Positions 9,297 through 17,486 of a stretch of DNA of 64,000 nt are shown here, piece by piece. Under the pieces are notes generated by a model. The model had not been told where the DNA came from, made no database searches, and saw only the letters and a program-made list of their open reading frames with translations. The DNA lies in contig NZ_JBIGIC010000011.1 in NCBI RefSeq assembly GCF_043555985.1, positions 62,001 through 126,000 on the forward strand. Reading direction: 5' to 3'. The stretch comes from Pelomonas candidula. GTDB taxonomy: Bacteria > Pseudomonadota > Gammaproteobacteria > Burkholderiales > Burkholderiaceae_C. The translations under genes were made by a program, and so were the position numbers. Position 1 is the first letter of the stretch, and each line of letters starts with the position of its first letter.

Positions 9297-9863
9297 TCAG
9301 ATCCTGGATTCGACCATTGCCGGGCAGTTCGCCGTGCCGAAGCGGTCCACCGGGATGCGGAAGCGCTGGCCCACGCGCAGTTGCCGCCAATGCTCAGGCG
9401 TCAGGCGGCAGACCCAGGCGTGGTTCTCGCGGTCGCGCAGTTCGATCTCGAAGAAGGCCTCGCGCTTGCCCAGCCGCTCACTGCCGGGCTGGCCCGGCGG
9501 GGCCATGCGCAGTGGCGGGCGCGGCCAGTCGGGGCGGTCTGCGGGGCCGCCCTCGTTCTTGACGATCCAGCTGCGGCGCCAGGCCAGCTGCGTGTAGCGG
9601 CAGTGCTCGGCGGGCTCGGCATGCTTGCCGGCGGGGTCGGCCATGATGCGGCGCGTCACGTCGCGGGCGTCGGCGGGGAGGTCTTCGCACCAGTCCGAGC
9701 CGCTCTCTTCGCGCAGCCGCTCGACGACGATCTCGTAGCGCCAGCTGCGCCGCGTCAGCTCCACGGCCACGCCGGGCGGGCCGAAGATCCACCAGCCGAG
9801 CGTGGCAAGCGTGCCCACGATCATGGCGGCCAGCACGATGACGCGCAGGCGGGGCAGCCGCAT
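9297..9863 (-). CDS. Single-TM protein of unknown function
   Basis: A 188-aa protein with an N-terminal membrane anchor or signal (LRVIVLAAMIVGTLATLGWWIF) followed by a soluble, arginine- and tryptophan-rich domain with three cysteines (in WCED, EHCRY and WVCRL). No family was recognised. Its start lies 5 bp after the stop of the HDOD gene, so the two are almost certainly co-transcribed, which may tie it to the same signalling process. The soluble part is probably periplasmic. Confidence 0.7.
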   Translation of the reverse strand: MRLPRLRVIVLAAMIVGTLATLGWWIFGPPGVAVELTRRSWRYEIVVERLREESGSDWCEDLPADARDVTRRIMADPAGKHAEPAEHCRYTQLAWRRSWIVKNEGGPADRPDWPRPPLRMAPPGQPGSERLGKREAFFEIELRDRENHAWVCRLTPEHWRQLRVGQRFRIPVDRFGTANCPAMVESRI

Positions 9864-9868
9864 CGGGC

Positions 9869-10765
9869 TCAGGCGGCGTCGAGCTGCGCGTTGACGGCTT
9901 CTTCCCAGTGCGCCAGCTCGTCCCAGCCGATGTGCAGCCAGTCCATGGCAGCCTGGTGGTGGCCGGCCCAGTCGGCGTCTTCTGGCAGGCCTTCATGGCG
10001 GCGCATCAGGTGCTCGGCGATGAGGCCGGCGGCGACCAGCGTGTGCACCTCGGCGTCGATGTCGGCATGGCCCAGCGCCGAGAAGTCGTGGTGCAGCCGG
10101 ATGGCGCTCATCAGCGGCGGTGGCAGGTTCCAGACCCGGACGACCAGCGCGCCGACGACGGCGTGGTCGGTCTTGTGGTTGGCGTTCTCGGTGGCGATGT
10201 AGGGGCGGTCGATGCGCGCGCCGGCCTCCACCATCGTCGCCGCGTAGCCGCGCACGCTCTGCAGCAGCACCGGCTGGCCCACATGCAGGAACAGCCCGAA
10301 GCTGTGCGCCAGGTCCGGCGACAGGCCTGGCAGCTCGTGCGCGAGGGTGGCCATGGCGATGGCCCGCTTGGTGCTGCGCTCCCAGAAGCGCGCCAGCTGC
10401 GGCGCGTTGACGGGGATGGCGTGCTGCGCGAGGAAGCCGGTCATGACGGCCACGCTCTCGCGCAGGCCGATGCGCGTCATCGCCTGCCCCACCGTCGTGC
10501 AGGGCAGGCCCACGGGCTTGAACAGCGGGCCGTTGGCGATGCGCAGCAGCGTGGCGGCCATGGCCACGTCGCTGGATGCAATGCGGGCAACGAGGTTGAG
10601 GTCTGGCTCCGGCGTGCTCATGGCCTGCTGGAGCTGGGCCAGCAACGCCGGGCAGGGCGGGATCTGGATGTGCTGCAAGGGCCCGCGGCGGCGCGACTGA
10701 TCCAGGTCGTCGCGGATGCGCTGCGTGCGGGAGCCGTTGGCGTGGGAAGGTGCCGGGTTCTGCAT
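9869..10765 (-). CDS. HDOD-domain signalling protein
   Basis: A 298-aa cytoplasmic protein whose central part fits the HDOD domain, an HD-superfamily fold usually without catalytic activity and found in bacterial signalling proteins. Supporting stretches are PALLAQLQQAM, VARIASSDVAMAATLLRIAN, TVGQAMTRIGLRESVAVM, and the later LHHDF and VHTLVAAGLIAEHLM. There is no receiver or output domain; about 45 N-terminal residues are basic and probably disordered. It is divergent from lapG with a short shared control region and heads a two-gene unit with the single-TM gene at 9297-9863. The target is unknown; location next to lapG-lapD makes a link to c-di-GMP or biofilm control possible but unproven. 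Confidence 0.85.
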   Translation of the reverse strand: MQNPAPSHANGSRTQRIRDDLDQSRRRGPLQHIQIPPCPALLAQLQQAMSTPEPDLNLVARIASSDVAMAATLLRIANGPLFKPVGLPCTTVGQAMTRIGLRESVAVMTGFLAQHAIPVNAPQLARFWERSTKRAIAMATLAHELPGLSPDLAHSFGLFLHVGQPVLLQSVRGYAATMVEAGARIDRPYIATENANHKTDHAVVGALVVRVWNLPPPLMSAIRLHHDFSALGHADIDAEVHTLVAAGLIAEHLMRRHEGLPEDADWAGHHQAAMDWLHIGWDELAHWEEAVNAQLDAA

Positions 10766-10829
10766 ATCCGAAAATCTTAGGGGCGCAACGTCCGGTTACA
10801 GTGAAATCAACTGCCGACCGCCGTCAATC

Positions 10830-11504
10830 TTGCCGACTTCGCCCGCCTGTTTCGCCTTTGCACCCCGGCAGCGCCGGTGGTGGCTGGCCGCGCTGGTCGC
10901 CATGCCGGTGCTGGTGGCCGCCGCCTACGACGCATCGCGTGTGCTGGAGACCGCCGCCGGGCGCGGTCCGCGCGTCGCGGAGCAGGCGCAGGCACTGGTG
11001 CAGCAGATCGAGCGCAGCGGCACCCAGGACGAGTTGCTGCGGCTCAAGGACATCAACGACTTCTTCAACCGCCGGCTCGCCTTCAAGGATGACTCGGTGG
11101 TCTGGGGCGTACCCGACTACTGGGCCACGCCGCTGGAGAGCCTGGAAAAGCGTGCCGGCGACTGCGAGGACTACGCCATCGCGAAGTACTTCAGCCTGGC
11201 CGCCTCGGGTGTGCCGACGGCCAAGCTGCGCATGGTTTATGTGCGGGCGCGGCTGGGCGGGCAGTCGCTGGCCCACATGGTGCTGGCCTACTATCCCCAG
11301 CCGGGCGCCGAGCCGCTGATCCTGGACAACCTGCGCCCGGAGGTGCTGCCGGCCTCGCAGCGCGCGGACTTGACGCCGGTGTTCAGCTTCAACACCGAGG
11401 GGCTGTGGCAGGGCACGGGCCAGGTGACGGCGGGCGACCCGCTGGCGCGGCTGTCGATGTGGCGGGACCTGGTGGCCAAGGTCAAGGCGGAAGGATTCTT
11501 GTGA
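10830..11504 (+). CDS. lapG: LapG-type periplasmic transglutaminase-like cysteine protease
   Basis: LapG proteases cut giant LapA-type adhesins near their N-terminus and so release them from the cell surface. The catalytic triad is visible as C112 (GDCEDYAIAKY), H149 (LAHMVLAYYP) and D166 (ILDNLRPEV). The spacings of 37 and 17 residues are the same as C135-H172-D189 of Pseudomonas LapG. The acidic residues flanking the cysteine (D111, E113) match its calcium site. The TTG at 10830 is preferred as start: it gives a normal signal peptide (RRWWLAALVAMPVLVAAA) and a 224-aa protein. An ATG at 10716 is in frame but would overlap the divergent HDOD gene, and no good Shine-Dalgarno decides. It is followed 13 bp later by lapD. 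Confidence 0.9.
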   Translation: MPTSPACFAFAPRQRRWWLAALVAMPVLVAAAYDASRVLETAAGRGPRVAEQAQALVQQIERSGTQDELLRLKDINDFFNRRLAFKDDSVVWGVPDYWATPLESLEKRAGDCEDYAIAKYFSLAASGVPTAKLRMVYVRARLGGQSLAHMVLAYYPQPGAEPLILDNLRPEVLPASQRADLTPVFSFNTEGLWQGTGQVTAGDPLARLSMWRDLVAKVKAEGFL

Positions 11505-11517
11505 TGAGGAACGCAAC

Positions 11518-13446
11518 ATGTCGTTGATGCGTCAGATCGCCTGGCTGGTGCTGGGCGTGGTGCTGGCCTCGCTGGTGGGGGCGGTCGGGCTGTCCACGCT
11601 GTCGCTGCGCCAACTGATGCAGACGCAGTTGGCGCTGAAGAACGCCGACAACGCGCAGGCGCTGGCGCTGGCGCTTTCGCAGCAGGGCGGTGACGCCGAG
11701 TTGATCAAGCTGCTCATCTCCGCCCAGTACGACACCGGCGCCTACGAGTTCGTGCGCTGGCGCGGCGCGCAGGGTGAGACGCTGTTCGAGCGCACGGGCG
11801 CGGCCAAGCCGGGGCAGTCGCCAGCATGGTTCCGCGAGCTGGTGCCCATGGAGGCCGCGCCGGGCGTGGCTCAGCTGTCGAGTGGCTGGAACGCGATCGG
11901 CTCGGTGGAGCTCAAGAGCCATTCGAGCTACGCGCACGACACGCTGTGGCTGGCCTCGCGCCGGCTGCTGGCCTGGCTGCTGGTGGTGGGCATCGCCGCG
12001 GCGGTGGTGGCCTGGGCGGGCTTGCGCCGCATCCGCCGCCCGCTGGACGCCGCCGTGGCCCAGGCCGAGGGCGTGCTGGCCGGCAGCTACGGCCAGGTCG
12101 CCGAGCCGCGCGTGCCCGAGCTGCAGCGGCTGACGCGCGCGATGAACGCGATGGTGCAGCGCGTACGCGACCTGTTCGAGGCACAGGCCGGCCAGCTGCT
12201 GGTGCTGCGCGAGCAGGTGCATCACGACCCCCTGACGGGCGTGTCCACGCGCAAGCATTTCCTGGCGGAGCTGGACGCCGCGCTGCAGCGCGACGACGGC
12301 CCGGCCGTGGCCGGCCTCGTGCTCGTGCGGCTGCGCGACCTGTCGGGCCTGAACGCGCGGCTGGGCCGCGCTGCGGTGGACGACGTGCTGCTGACCATCG
12401 TCACGGCGCTGCAGGCCTATCCCGAGTCGGTGTCGGGCTGCCGCGTCGGTCGCCTGAACGGCGGCGACTTCGCGCTGTGGTTGCCGGCCGACGGCGTGGC
12501 CGCCGAGACGGCGCATGCGCTGTCCGACGCGCTGCGCGCCAGCCTGCCCGCGTTCGGGCCTGGCGTGCAGGTCGCGCTGGGCGCCATCGAGCTGCCGCGC
12601 GAGCGGCCCAGCAGCGTCTGGCTGGGCGAGGCCGATGCCGCGCTGGCCCGCGCCGAGCACCTGAGCGAGTCGCGTGGCGGCTTCGTCGTCGACATCGTGG
12701 CCGACCCCGGTGTGGGACGCGAGCAGGGCGAGGGCCTGTGGCGTGCGCAGTTGCAAGAGGCGGTGACGCGGGAGCGCGGCCGGCTCGTCGAGTTCCCGGT
12801 GCGCGACCGCGGCGGCCATGTGCTGCACCTGGAGTGCCCGCTGCAACTGCAGCTGCAGCCCGACGGCGAGCTCCTGCCCGCCGCCGCATGGCTGCCGTTT
12901 GCCGCCCGTTCGCGGCTGACGGCGGCGGTGGACTTGTTTGCCGTGCGCCTGGCGCTGAAGGCCATCGCAGGCGACGGCCAGGCGCGCTGCATCAACGTCG
13001 CTCCGGCTTCGCTGGCCGATGCGAGCTTCCTGCCGCAACTGCGCGACCTGCTGGGCCAGTGGCCGCAGGCGACGCGGGCGCTGCTGCTGGACCTGGCCGA
13101 AGCCGCGGCGACCGAGCATTTCGAGCGCCTGCTGGAGCTGGGCGTGCAGCTGCGCCCGCTGGGCGTCAAGCTGGGCCTGGAGCACGCGGGGGCCGGGCTG
13201 GCCCAGGTCGAGCGGCTGTACCAGGCCGGCCTGGACTACGTGAAGCTGGACGCCTCGGTGCTGCTGGGCGTGGCCGGCGAGGCGGGCCGCGCGGCCTTCG
13301 TGCGCGGCATGGTCATCATGCTGCGCAGCCTCGCGCTGAAGGTCTACGGCGAGGGTGTCGTCGACGAGATGGACGCCCAGGCGCTGTGGGACTGCGAACT
13401 GGACGGGCTCACGGGGCCCTGGGTCACCGCGAGCCTGCACCGTTAG
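11518..13446 (+). CDS. lapD: LapD-type c-di-GMP receptor with degenerate GGDEF and EAL domains
   Basis: An inner-membrane receptor that, when bound to c-di-GMP, sequesters LapG through its periplasmic domain. The 642-aa protein has a TM at about 7-29, a periplasmic domain (about 30-148, LapD/MoxY-like; YEFVRWRG and SGWNAIGSVELKSH visible), a second TM (about 150-168), a HAMP linker, a GGDEF-like domain and an EAL-like domain. Both enzyme signatures are degenerate: the GGDEF position reads NGGDF (314-318) and the EAL position reads VEF (424-426), as expected for a receptor rather than an enzyme. The ATG is preceded by GAGG. It pairs with lapG and is probably translated from the same mRNA. The likely substrate adhesin is not obvious; the giant gene is a candidate. 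Confidence 0.9.
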   Translation: MSLMRQIAWLVLGVVLASLVGAVGLSTLSLRQLMQTQLALKNADNAQALALALSQQGGDAELIKLLISAQYDTGAYEFVRWRGAQGETLFERTGAAKPGQSPAWFRELVPMEAAPGVAQLSSGWNAIGSVELKSHSSYAHDTLWLASRRLLAWLLVVGIAAAVVAWAGLRRIRRPLDAAVAQAEGVLAGSYGQVAEPRVPELQRLTRAMNAMVQRVRDLFEAQAGQLLVLREQVHHDPLTGVSTRKHFLAELDAALQRDDGPAVAGLVLVRLRDLSGLNARLGRAAVDDVLLTIVTALQAYPESVSGCRVGRLNGGDFALWLPADGVAAETAHALSDALRASLPAFGPGVQVALGAIELPRERPSSVWLGEADAALARAEHLSESRGGFVVDIVADPGVGREQGEGLWRAQLQEAVTRERGRLVEFPVRDRGGHVLHLECPLQLQLQPDGELLPAAAWLPFAARSRLTAAVDLFAVRLALKAIAGDGQARCINVAPASLADASFLPQLRDLLGQWPQATRALLLDLAEAAATEHFERLLELGVQLRPLGVKLGLEHAGAGLAQVERLYQAGLDYVKLDASVLLGVAGEAGRAAFVRGMVIMLRSLALKVYGEGVVDEMDAQALWDCELDGLTGPWVTASLHR

Positions 13447-13579
13447 GCTTGGCAAGCCCAGGTTTCAGGATGCATCCCCAGCGGACCTAGGGGGGCAGCG
13501 CCGTGCCGAGCCCGGCCTGGCTGCCGTATGGTCCCTGGCTTCGGCCTGAAGGGCTGGGGTCCGGTCGCCACGCCCGCAG

Positions 13580-13596
13580 CCCCTGCCCGACAGGGG
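13580..13596. other. GC-rich hairpin upstream of the EEP-family gene
   Basis: The 198-bp gap between lapD and the next gene contains a perfect 6-bp stem, CCCCTG/CAGGGG, with a 5-nt loop, inside a longer imperfect pairing (CCGGTC at 13561 with GACCGG at 13596). A small 5-bp hairpin also overlaps the lapD stop (13446-13458). There is no T-run after either, so a terminator role is doubtful. Nothing else is seen in this gap. Confidence 0.3.
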
Positions 13597-13644
13597 ACCG
13601 GTGCCGTCAGGCGGCGCCGCAGGCACGACGAGAGGAACGTCACC

Positions 13645-14655
13645 ATGATCATCCTGTCCTGGAACATCCAGAAGGTCACCGAGGAGAAGGCGGCGCAGTT
13701 TGCGCCCGTCATCGGCCAGGTCATCAACGAGGTCACGGGCGGCAAGCCCTTCGTGCTGGTGGTCTACGAGAACAAAACCAAGCCTCAGGCGGTGCTTGAC
13801 GCGATCGGCACGGGCATCCATGCCTCCAGCCTGCAGGCCGGGTGGGTGCCCGCCGGCGGGGGCTCCTCGGTGAAGGAGAACATCCTGCTCATCGCGGGCA
13901 ACGGCGCCACCGTCGACAAACCGGAAGTCTTCACCGGCTGGCGGACCGACTTCGACAGCAAGTGCAAGCTGCTCCATCAGCAGGAGATCCAGTCCGCGCA
14001 GCTGAACGCGGCCCGCCTCAATGCGCTCAGGGAACCGCGCAGCAGCACCGCCTCCGGGCGTCAGCAGGCGCTGGACAAGGCCCAGGTGGGCACCTTCAAG
14101 CCCGCGGATCACTTCCGTGACCCGGTCGTCATCACCGTCCGGTCCGCCGACGCCAAGGCCAGCTTCCTCGCGCTGCATGCGCCCGGGCCGAGCTCGGGCG
14201 ACGAACATGAGGAGCCGTTTGCGCAGACCTACGCCGAGGCGGTGCTGGCCAACGCCGGCCGCTTCGACATGGTGCTGGGCGACTTCAACCTGCGCACGCA
14301 CGACGTCGACGCCAGCGGCTTCGTCGATCAGTCGGTGCGCCTGGGTGCCACGACCAAGGGGAGCGAGGAGGGGCGTCACACCTACTCGCGGCTCGACCGC
14401 GTTTACGCGCGGCCGGGCCTGGAGATCTCCACCGCGCTGCTCAGCGACGGCCAGGAGAAGGCGCTCACCGACCACCACTGCCTGGCGATCAAGGTAGAGC
14501 AGCAGCAGGCGCAGAAGACCATCACCAGCTACTTCGCGTATGAACCGTCGCCACTGCGCCAGCAGGAGGTGATCTACGAGAACTATCAGCAGGCCTTCGT
14601 GTCCCGTGCCGAGAACCTGAAGGCGGAAGACGTCTCGATGGACATATCGCAGTGA
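13645..14655 (+). CDS. Endonuclease/exonuclease/phosphatase (EEP) family protein
   Basis: A 336-aa protein with the hallmarks of the DNase I-like EEP fold: SWNIQ at the N-terminus (N7), the metal-binding glutamate in VYENKT (E42), a histidine at LALHAPG (H178), GDFN (D213, N215) and the C-terminal DHH (D276, H277). EEP proteins cleave phosphodiesters in nucleic acids, lipids or inositol phosphates; the substrate cannot be read here. There is no signal peptide or TM, so it appears cytoplasmic. The ATG at 13645 follows AGAGG at 13631-13635; the longer frame from 13528 is rejected because it runs through the hairpin leader. The C-terminal 55 residues lie beyond the EEP core. It is convergent with the secretion operon, 36 bp away. 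Confidence 0.8.
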   Translation: MIILSWNIQKVTEEKAAQFAPVIGQVINEVTGGKPFVLVVYENKTKPQAVLDAIGTGIHASSLQAGWVPAGGGSSVKENILLIAGNGATVDKPEVFTGWRTDFDSKCKLLHQQEIQSAQLNAARLNALREPRSSTASGRQQALDKAQVGTFKPADHFRDPVVITVRSADAKASFLALHAPGPSSGDEHEEPFAQTYAEAVLANAGRFDMVLGDFNLRTHDVDASGFVDQSVRLGATTKGSEEGRHTYSRLDRVYARPGLEISTALLSDGQEKALTDHHCLAIKVEQQQAQKTITSYFAYEPSPLRQQEVIYENYQQAFVSRAENLKAEDVSMDISQ

Positions 14656-14665
14656 CCGCGCCCCG

Positions 14666-14682
14666 GCGGCCTGGCCGGCCGC
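14666..14682. terminator. Possible weak hairpin between convergent genes
   Basis: A 6-bp GCGGCC/GGCCGC stem with a 5-nt loop sits in the 36-bp space between the ends of the EEP-family gene and the periplasmic adaptor gene. It lacks a T-run on either strand, so it is at best a weak terminator. Confidence 0.3.
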
Positions 14683-14691
14683 AAATCGCGA

Positions 14692-15513
14692 TCAGTTGAA
14701 GCGGGCCCGGCACTTGATGCCGGCCGGGATCTCGCCCTTGGGATTGGGCAGCTCCAGCCGCACGCCGAAGGTGCCGCTGGCCGCGTCGACGACGCGGTCG
14801 ACGATGGTGACGCTGGCCGTGTAGCGGCCCGTCAACGGCGCCTCGGCGTCAACGCTGGCCTTGTCGCCGCGCCTGACCTTGCCGTACATCGCCACCGGCA
14901 GCACCACCTCCACGCGCAGCGGGTCGGTCTGGGCCAGGCGCAGCACGGGCTTGGCGTTCTCGCCCGACTGCGCCACCTCGCCGACGGCCTGCAGCCGCTC
15001 GGTGACGACGCCGCTGATCGGGCTGCGCAGGCGGCGTTGCTCCACGGTCTCGTTCAGGCGGCGCTGCTCCAGCGCGGCCAGGCGCTGGTTGTCCTGGGCC
15101 TCGACGAGGTTGGCCTCGGCCACGCGCATCTCGGCCAGCGAATCGTCGCGGTCCTGCGTGGCGATGTAGCGCTCCTTGACGAGGGCGTCGCGGCGCTGGA
15201 ACTTGTCCTTCGCGGCAGCGAGCCGGCTGTCGGCACTCTTGATCTGGCCCTGCATGACGGAGCGGTACTTGGCCGCGTCCAGCGCGGCGCGCTCGACGTT
15301 GGTGTCCAGCTCCACCAGCACCTGGCCTTTCTTCACCTCGGCGCCGCGCTCGACGTGGATGGCGTCGATGCGCCCCTCGACGGGGCTGCGCAGCTCCACG
15401 CGCTGCATGGGCTCGATGAGGCAGGTGAAGCCGGATTCGGCAGCCAGGGCCGGCAGCGCGACGGCGCCGAGCAGGGAGACGAGCAGGCAGGCGGGCAGGG
15501 GTTTGGCAGTCAT
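14692..15513 (-). CDS. Periplasmic adaptor (HlyD/RND membrane-fusion type)
   Basis: A 273-aa secreted adaptor, last gene of the large minus-strand operon. A signal peptide (LPACLLVSLLGAVALPALA) is followed by a lipoyl-like half (RVELRSPVEGRIDAIHVERG), a coiled-coil hairpin (about residues 75-165), the second lipoyl half (LRSPISGVVTERL) and a beta-barrel domain. The C-terminal membrane-proximal domain seems short or missing, since the protein ends soon after the barrel (GEIPAGIKCRARFN). Adaptors of this kind join an inner-membrane pump to a TolC-type channel, but no pump gene is adjacent. Its ATG overlaps the stop of the SecA-like gene as ATGA, indicating translational coupling. It is the third adaptor-like protein of the operon. 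Confidence 0.85.
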   Translation of the reverse strand: MTAKPLPACLLVSLLGAVALPALAAESGFTCLIEPMQRVELRSPVEGRIDAIHVERGAEVKKGQVLVELDTNVERAALDAAKYRSVMQGQIKSADSRLAAAKDKFQRRDALVKERYIATQDRDDSLAEMRVAEANLVEAQDNQRLAALEQRRLNETVEQRRLRSPISGVVTERLQAVGEVAQSGENAKPVLRLAQTDPLRVEVVLPVAMYGKVRRGDKASVDAEAPLTGRYTASVTIVDRVVDAASGTFGVRLELPNPKGEIPAGIKCRARFN

Positions 15514-17486
15514 GTCGGGTCACCCGAAAAGGCGGTCATGCGGTCGATTCTTTCGTCCTGGCGCATCGTCTCGCGCCGGGTGCGAGCGTGCATGCGTTCG
15601 GCGCGGCGCTGCGCCGCCACCCGCGCGCGCTGCAGCAGGCGGCCGACGCCGGCCGCGCCGGCAGCTTCGGCCCAGGCCAGCAGGCGGGCCTCGTGGCCGC
15701 CGTGCTGGCGCAGCAGTTCGTCGTCCAGCGCGACGATGGCGACGGCGGTGCCCGGGTCGCCCTGGCGCGCGCAGCGGCCCACGAGCTGGCGGTCGATGCG
15801 GGGCGACTCGTGGTATTCGGTCAGCACCACGCACAGGCCGCCCAGCTCGGCGACACCCGGCCCCAGGCCGATGTCGGTGCCGCGGCCGGCCATGTTGGTG
15901 GCCACCGTGACGGCGCCGCGCTCGCCAGCCACGGCGACGATGGCGGCCTCCTCGGCGTCCTGGCGCGCGTTCAGCACGCGGTGCGCCAGGCCGCGCGCCT
16001 GCAGCAGCTCGCCCAGGCGCTCGGACGACAGCACCGAGCGCGTGCCCACCAGCACCGGCTGGCCGGCGCGGTGGCGCTCGGCGACGAAGTCGGCCACGGC
16101 GGCCCATTTGGCGGCCTCGTCGGGCAGCAGCCGCGGTGGCAGGCTGACGCGGGCGCTGGGGCGGTGCGTCGGCACGGTCACCGTGGCGAGCCGGAACACG
16201 GCGGCGAACTCCGCCACCATCTCGCGCGCCGTGCCGCTCATGCCGGCCAGGCGCAGGTAGCGGCAGAAGAAGCGCTGGTAGGTGATGCGCGCCTGCGTCG
16301 CCGTCTGCGGGCTCAGCTCGACGCCCTCCTTGGCCTCGATCATCTGGTGCAGGCCCTGCTCCCAGGTGCGGCCCGGCAGCACGCGGCCGGTGTACTCGTC
16401 GATGATCTGCACCTCGCCTTCGGCGTCGACGAGGTAGTGCTCGTCGCGGCGGAACAGGTGCAGCGCGCGCAGCGCCTGCGTGCCGAGGTGGCCGCGCTGG
16501 TGGGCCGCGCCCCACGGGCCGCCGAGGCCGGCGGTGGCGTCGGCCAGGGCCTGCACGCCCGCGTCGGTCAAATGCAGCTCGCGGCGTGCCTCGTCGATGC
16601 GGAAATGCCGTCCGCGCTCGAAGCCTGCCACCAGACCGAGCGCCTGCGCGTAGGCCTCGGCATGCGGCACGTCGCCGGCCTCCACGGCCAGGATCAGCGG
16701 CGTGCGCGCCTCGTCGATGAAGATGCTGTCGGCCTCGTCGACGATGGCGAAGTGCAGGCCGCGCAGCACGGTGTCGGCCGGCAGGCCTTGCGTGCCCCTC
16801 GCGAGCCGGCGGGCGCGCAGCTGGGCCGCACCGGCGCGCCCGCCCTGGGCGACGCGGTCGCGCAGGTAGTCGAACACCAGCTCCTTGTTCGTGCAGTAGG
16901 CGATGTCGCAGGCGTAGGCGCGCACGCGCTCGGGGCGCTCCACGCCGTGGGCAACGACGCCCACCGTCAGGCCGGCCGCGCCGAACAGCGGGCGGTTCTT
17001 GTCGGCGTCGCGGCCGGCCAGGTAGTCGTTGACGGTGACGACGTGCACCGGCAGCCCGGCCAGGCCTGCCAGGCAGGCTGCGAGGCCCGCAGTCAGTGTC
17101 TTGCCCTCGCCGGTCTGCATCTCGGCGAGCTGGCCGCGGATCAGCGTCATCGCGCCGAACAGCTGCGTGGGGTAGGGCGTCAGGCCCATCGCGCGGCGCG
17201 ACAGCTCGGCCGTGGCGACCAGCGCCTCGCGCAGCGCGTCGGCCTGCAGTTCGCGTACGGCCGGGCGGGCCAGCGTGCGCAGCCGGGCCAGCAGCGCGGC
17301 ATCGTCCAGCGCGCGCAGCTCGGGCTGGCGGCGCTGCAGCAGCTCACCCAGGCGCGTCACTTCCCGCGCTGCCGGCGGCGCCAGGCGGCGGCGCAGCCGC
17401 CCCAGCAGCCGCAGCGCCCAGGCGTCGGGCGCCGAGGTGGGCCGGTCGGCGCGTTCGGGGAAGGCGGTGCGGGCCAGGCTAGACAT
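15510..17486 (-). CDS. Short SecA-like ATPase
   Basis: A 658-aa SecA paralogue. SecA drives unfolded proteins through the inner membrane using ATP. Walker A is MQTGEGKT (about 123-130), followed by the SecA-typical HVVTVNDYLAGRDAD. The DEAD box is VDEADSIFIDEARTPLI (DEAD at 250-253), with NMAGRGTDIGLG (about 530-542) and the arginine-finger region GRCARQGDPG (about 567-577). Housekeeping SecA is about 900 aa; this one stops early in the helical scaffold and lacks the rest of the scaffold, the wing and the C-terminal zinc motif. The start at 17486 (MSSLARTAF) overlaps the upstream M50 gene by 8 bp, and the upstream extension to 17867 is only the other frame of that gene. It is the only recognisable ATPase in the operon. 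Confidence 0.92.
   Translation of the reverse strand: MSSLARTAFPERADRPTSAPDAWALRLLGRLRRRLAPPAAREVTRLGELLQRRQPELRALDDAALLARLRTLARPAVRELQADALREALVATAELSRRAMGLTPYPTQLFGAMTLIRGQLAEMQTGEGKTLTAGLAACLAGLAGLPVHVVTVNDYLAGRDADKNRPLFGAAGLTVGVVAHGVERPERVRAYACDIAYCTNKELVFDYLRDRVAQGGRAGAAQLRARRLARGTQGLPADTVLRGLHFAIVDEADSIFIDEARTPLILAVEAGDVPHAEAYAQALGLVAGFERGRHFRIDEARRELHLTDAGVQALADATAGLGGPWGAAHQRGHLGTQALRALHLFRRDEHYLVDAEGEVQIIDEYTGRVLPGRTWEQGLHQMIEAKEGVELSPQTATQARITYQRFFCRYLRLAGMSGTAREMVAEFAAVFRLATVTVPTHRPSARVSLPPRLLPDEAAKWAAVADFVAERHRAGQPVLVGTRSVLSSERLGELLQARGLAHRVLNARQDAEEAAIVAVAGERGAVTVATNMAGRGTDIGLGPGVAELGGLCVVLTEYHESPRIDRQLVGRCARQGDPGTAVAIVALDDELLRQHGGHEARLLAWAEAAGAAGVGRLLQRARVAAQRRAERMHARTRRETMRQDERIDRMTAFSGDPT

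Noticed and set aside
10716..10829. N-terminal extension of lapG to the ATG at 10716
   Set aside because: It would overlap the start of the divergent HDOD gene and put about 38 unrelated residues before a normal signal peptide.
11518..13446. Active diguanylate cyclase or phosphodiesterase
   Set aside because: Both signature motifs are altered (NGGDF and VEF), and the domain order and the lapG neighbour fit a LapD receptor.
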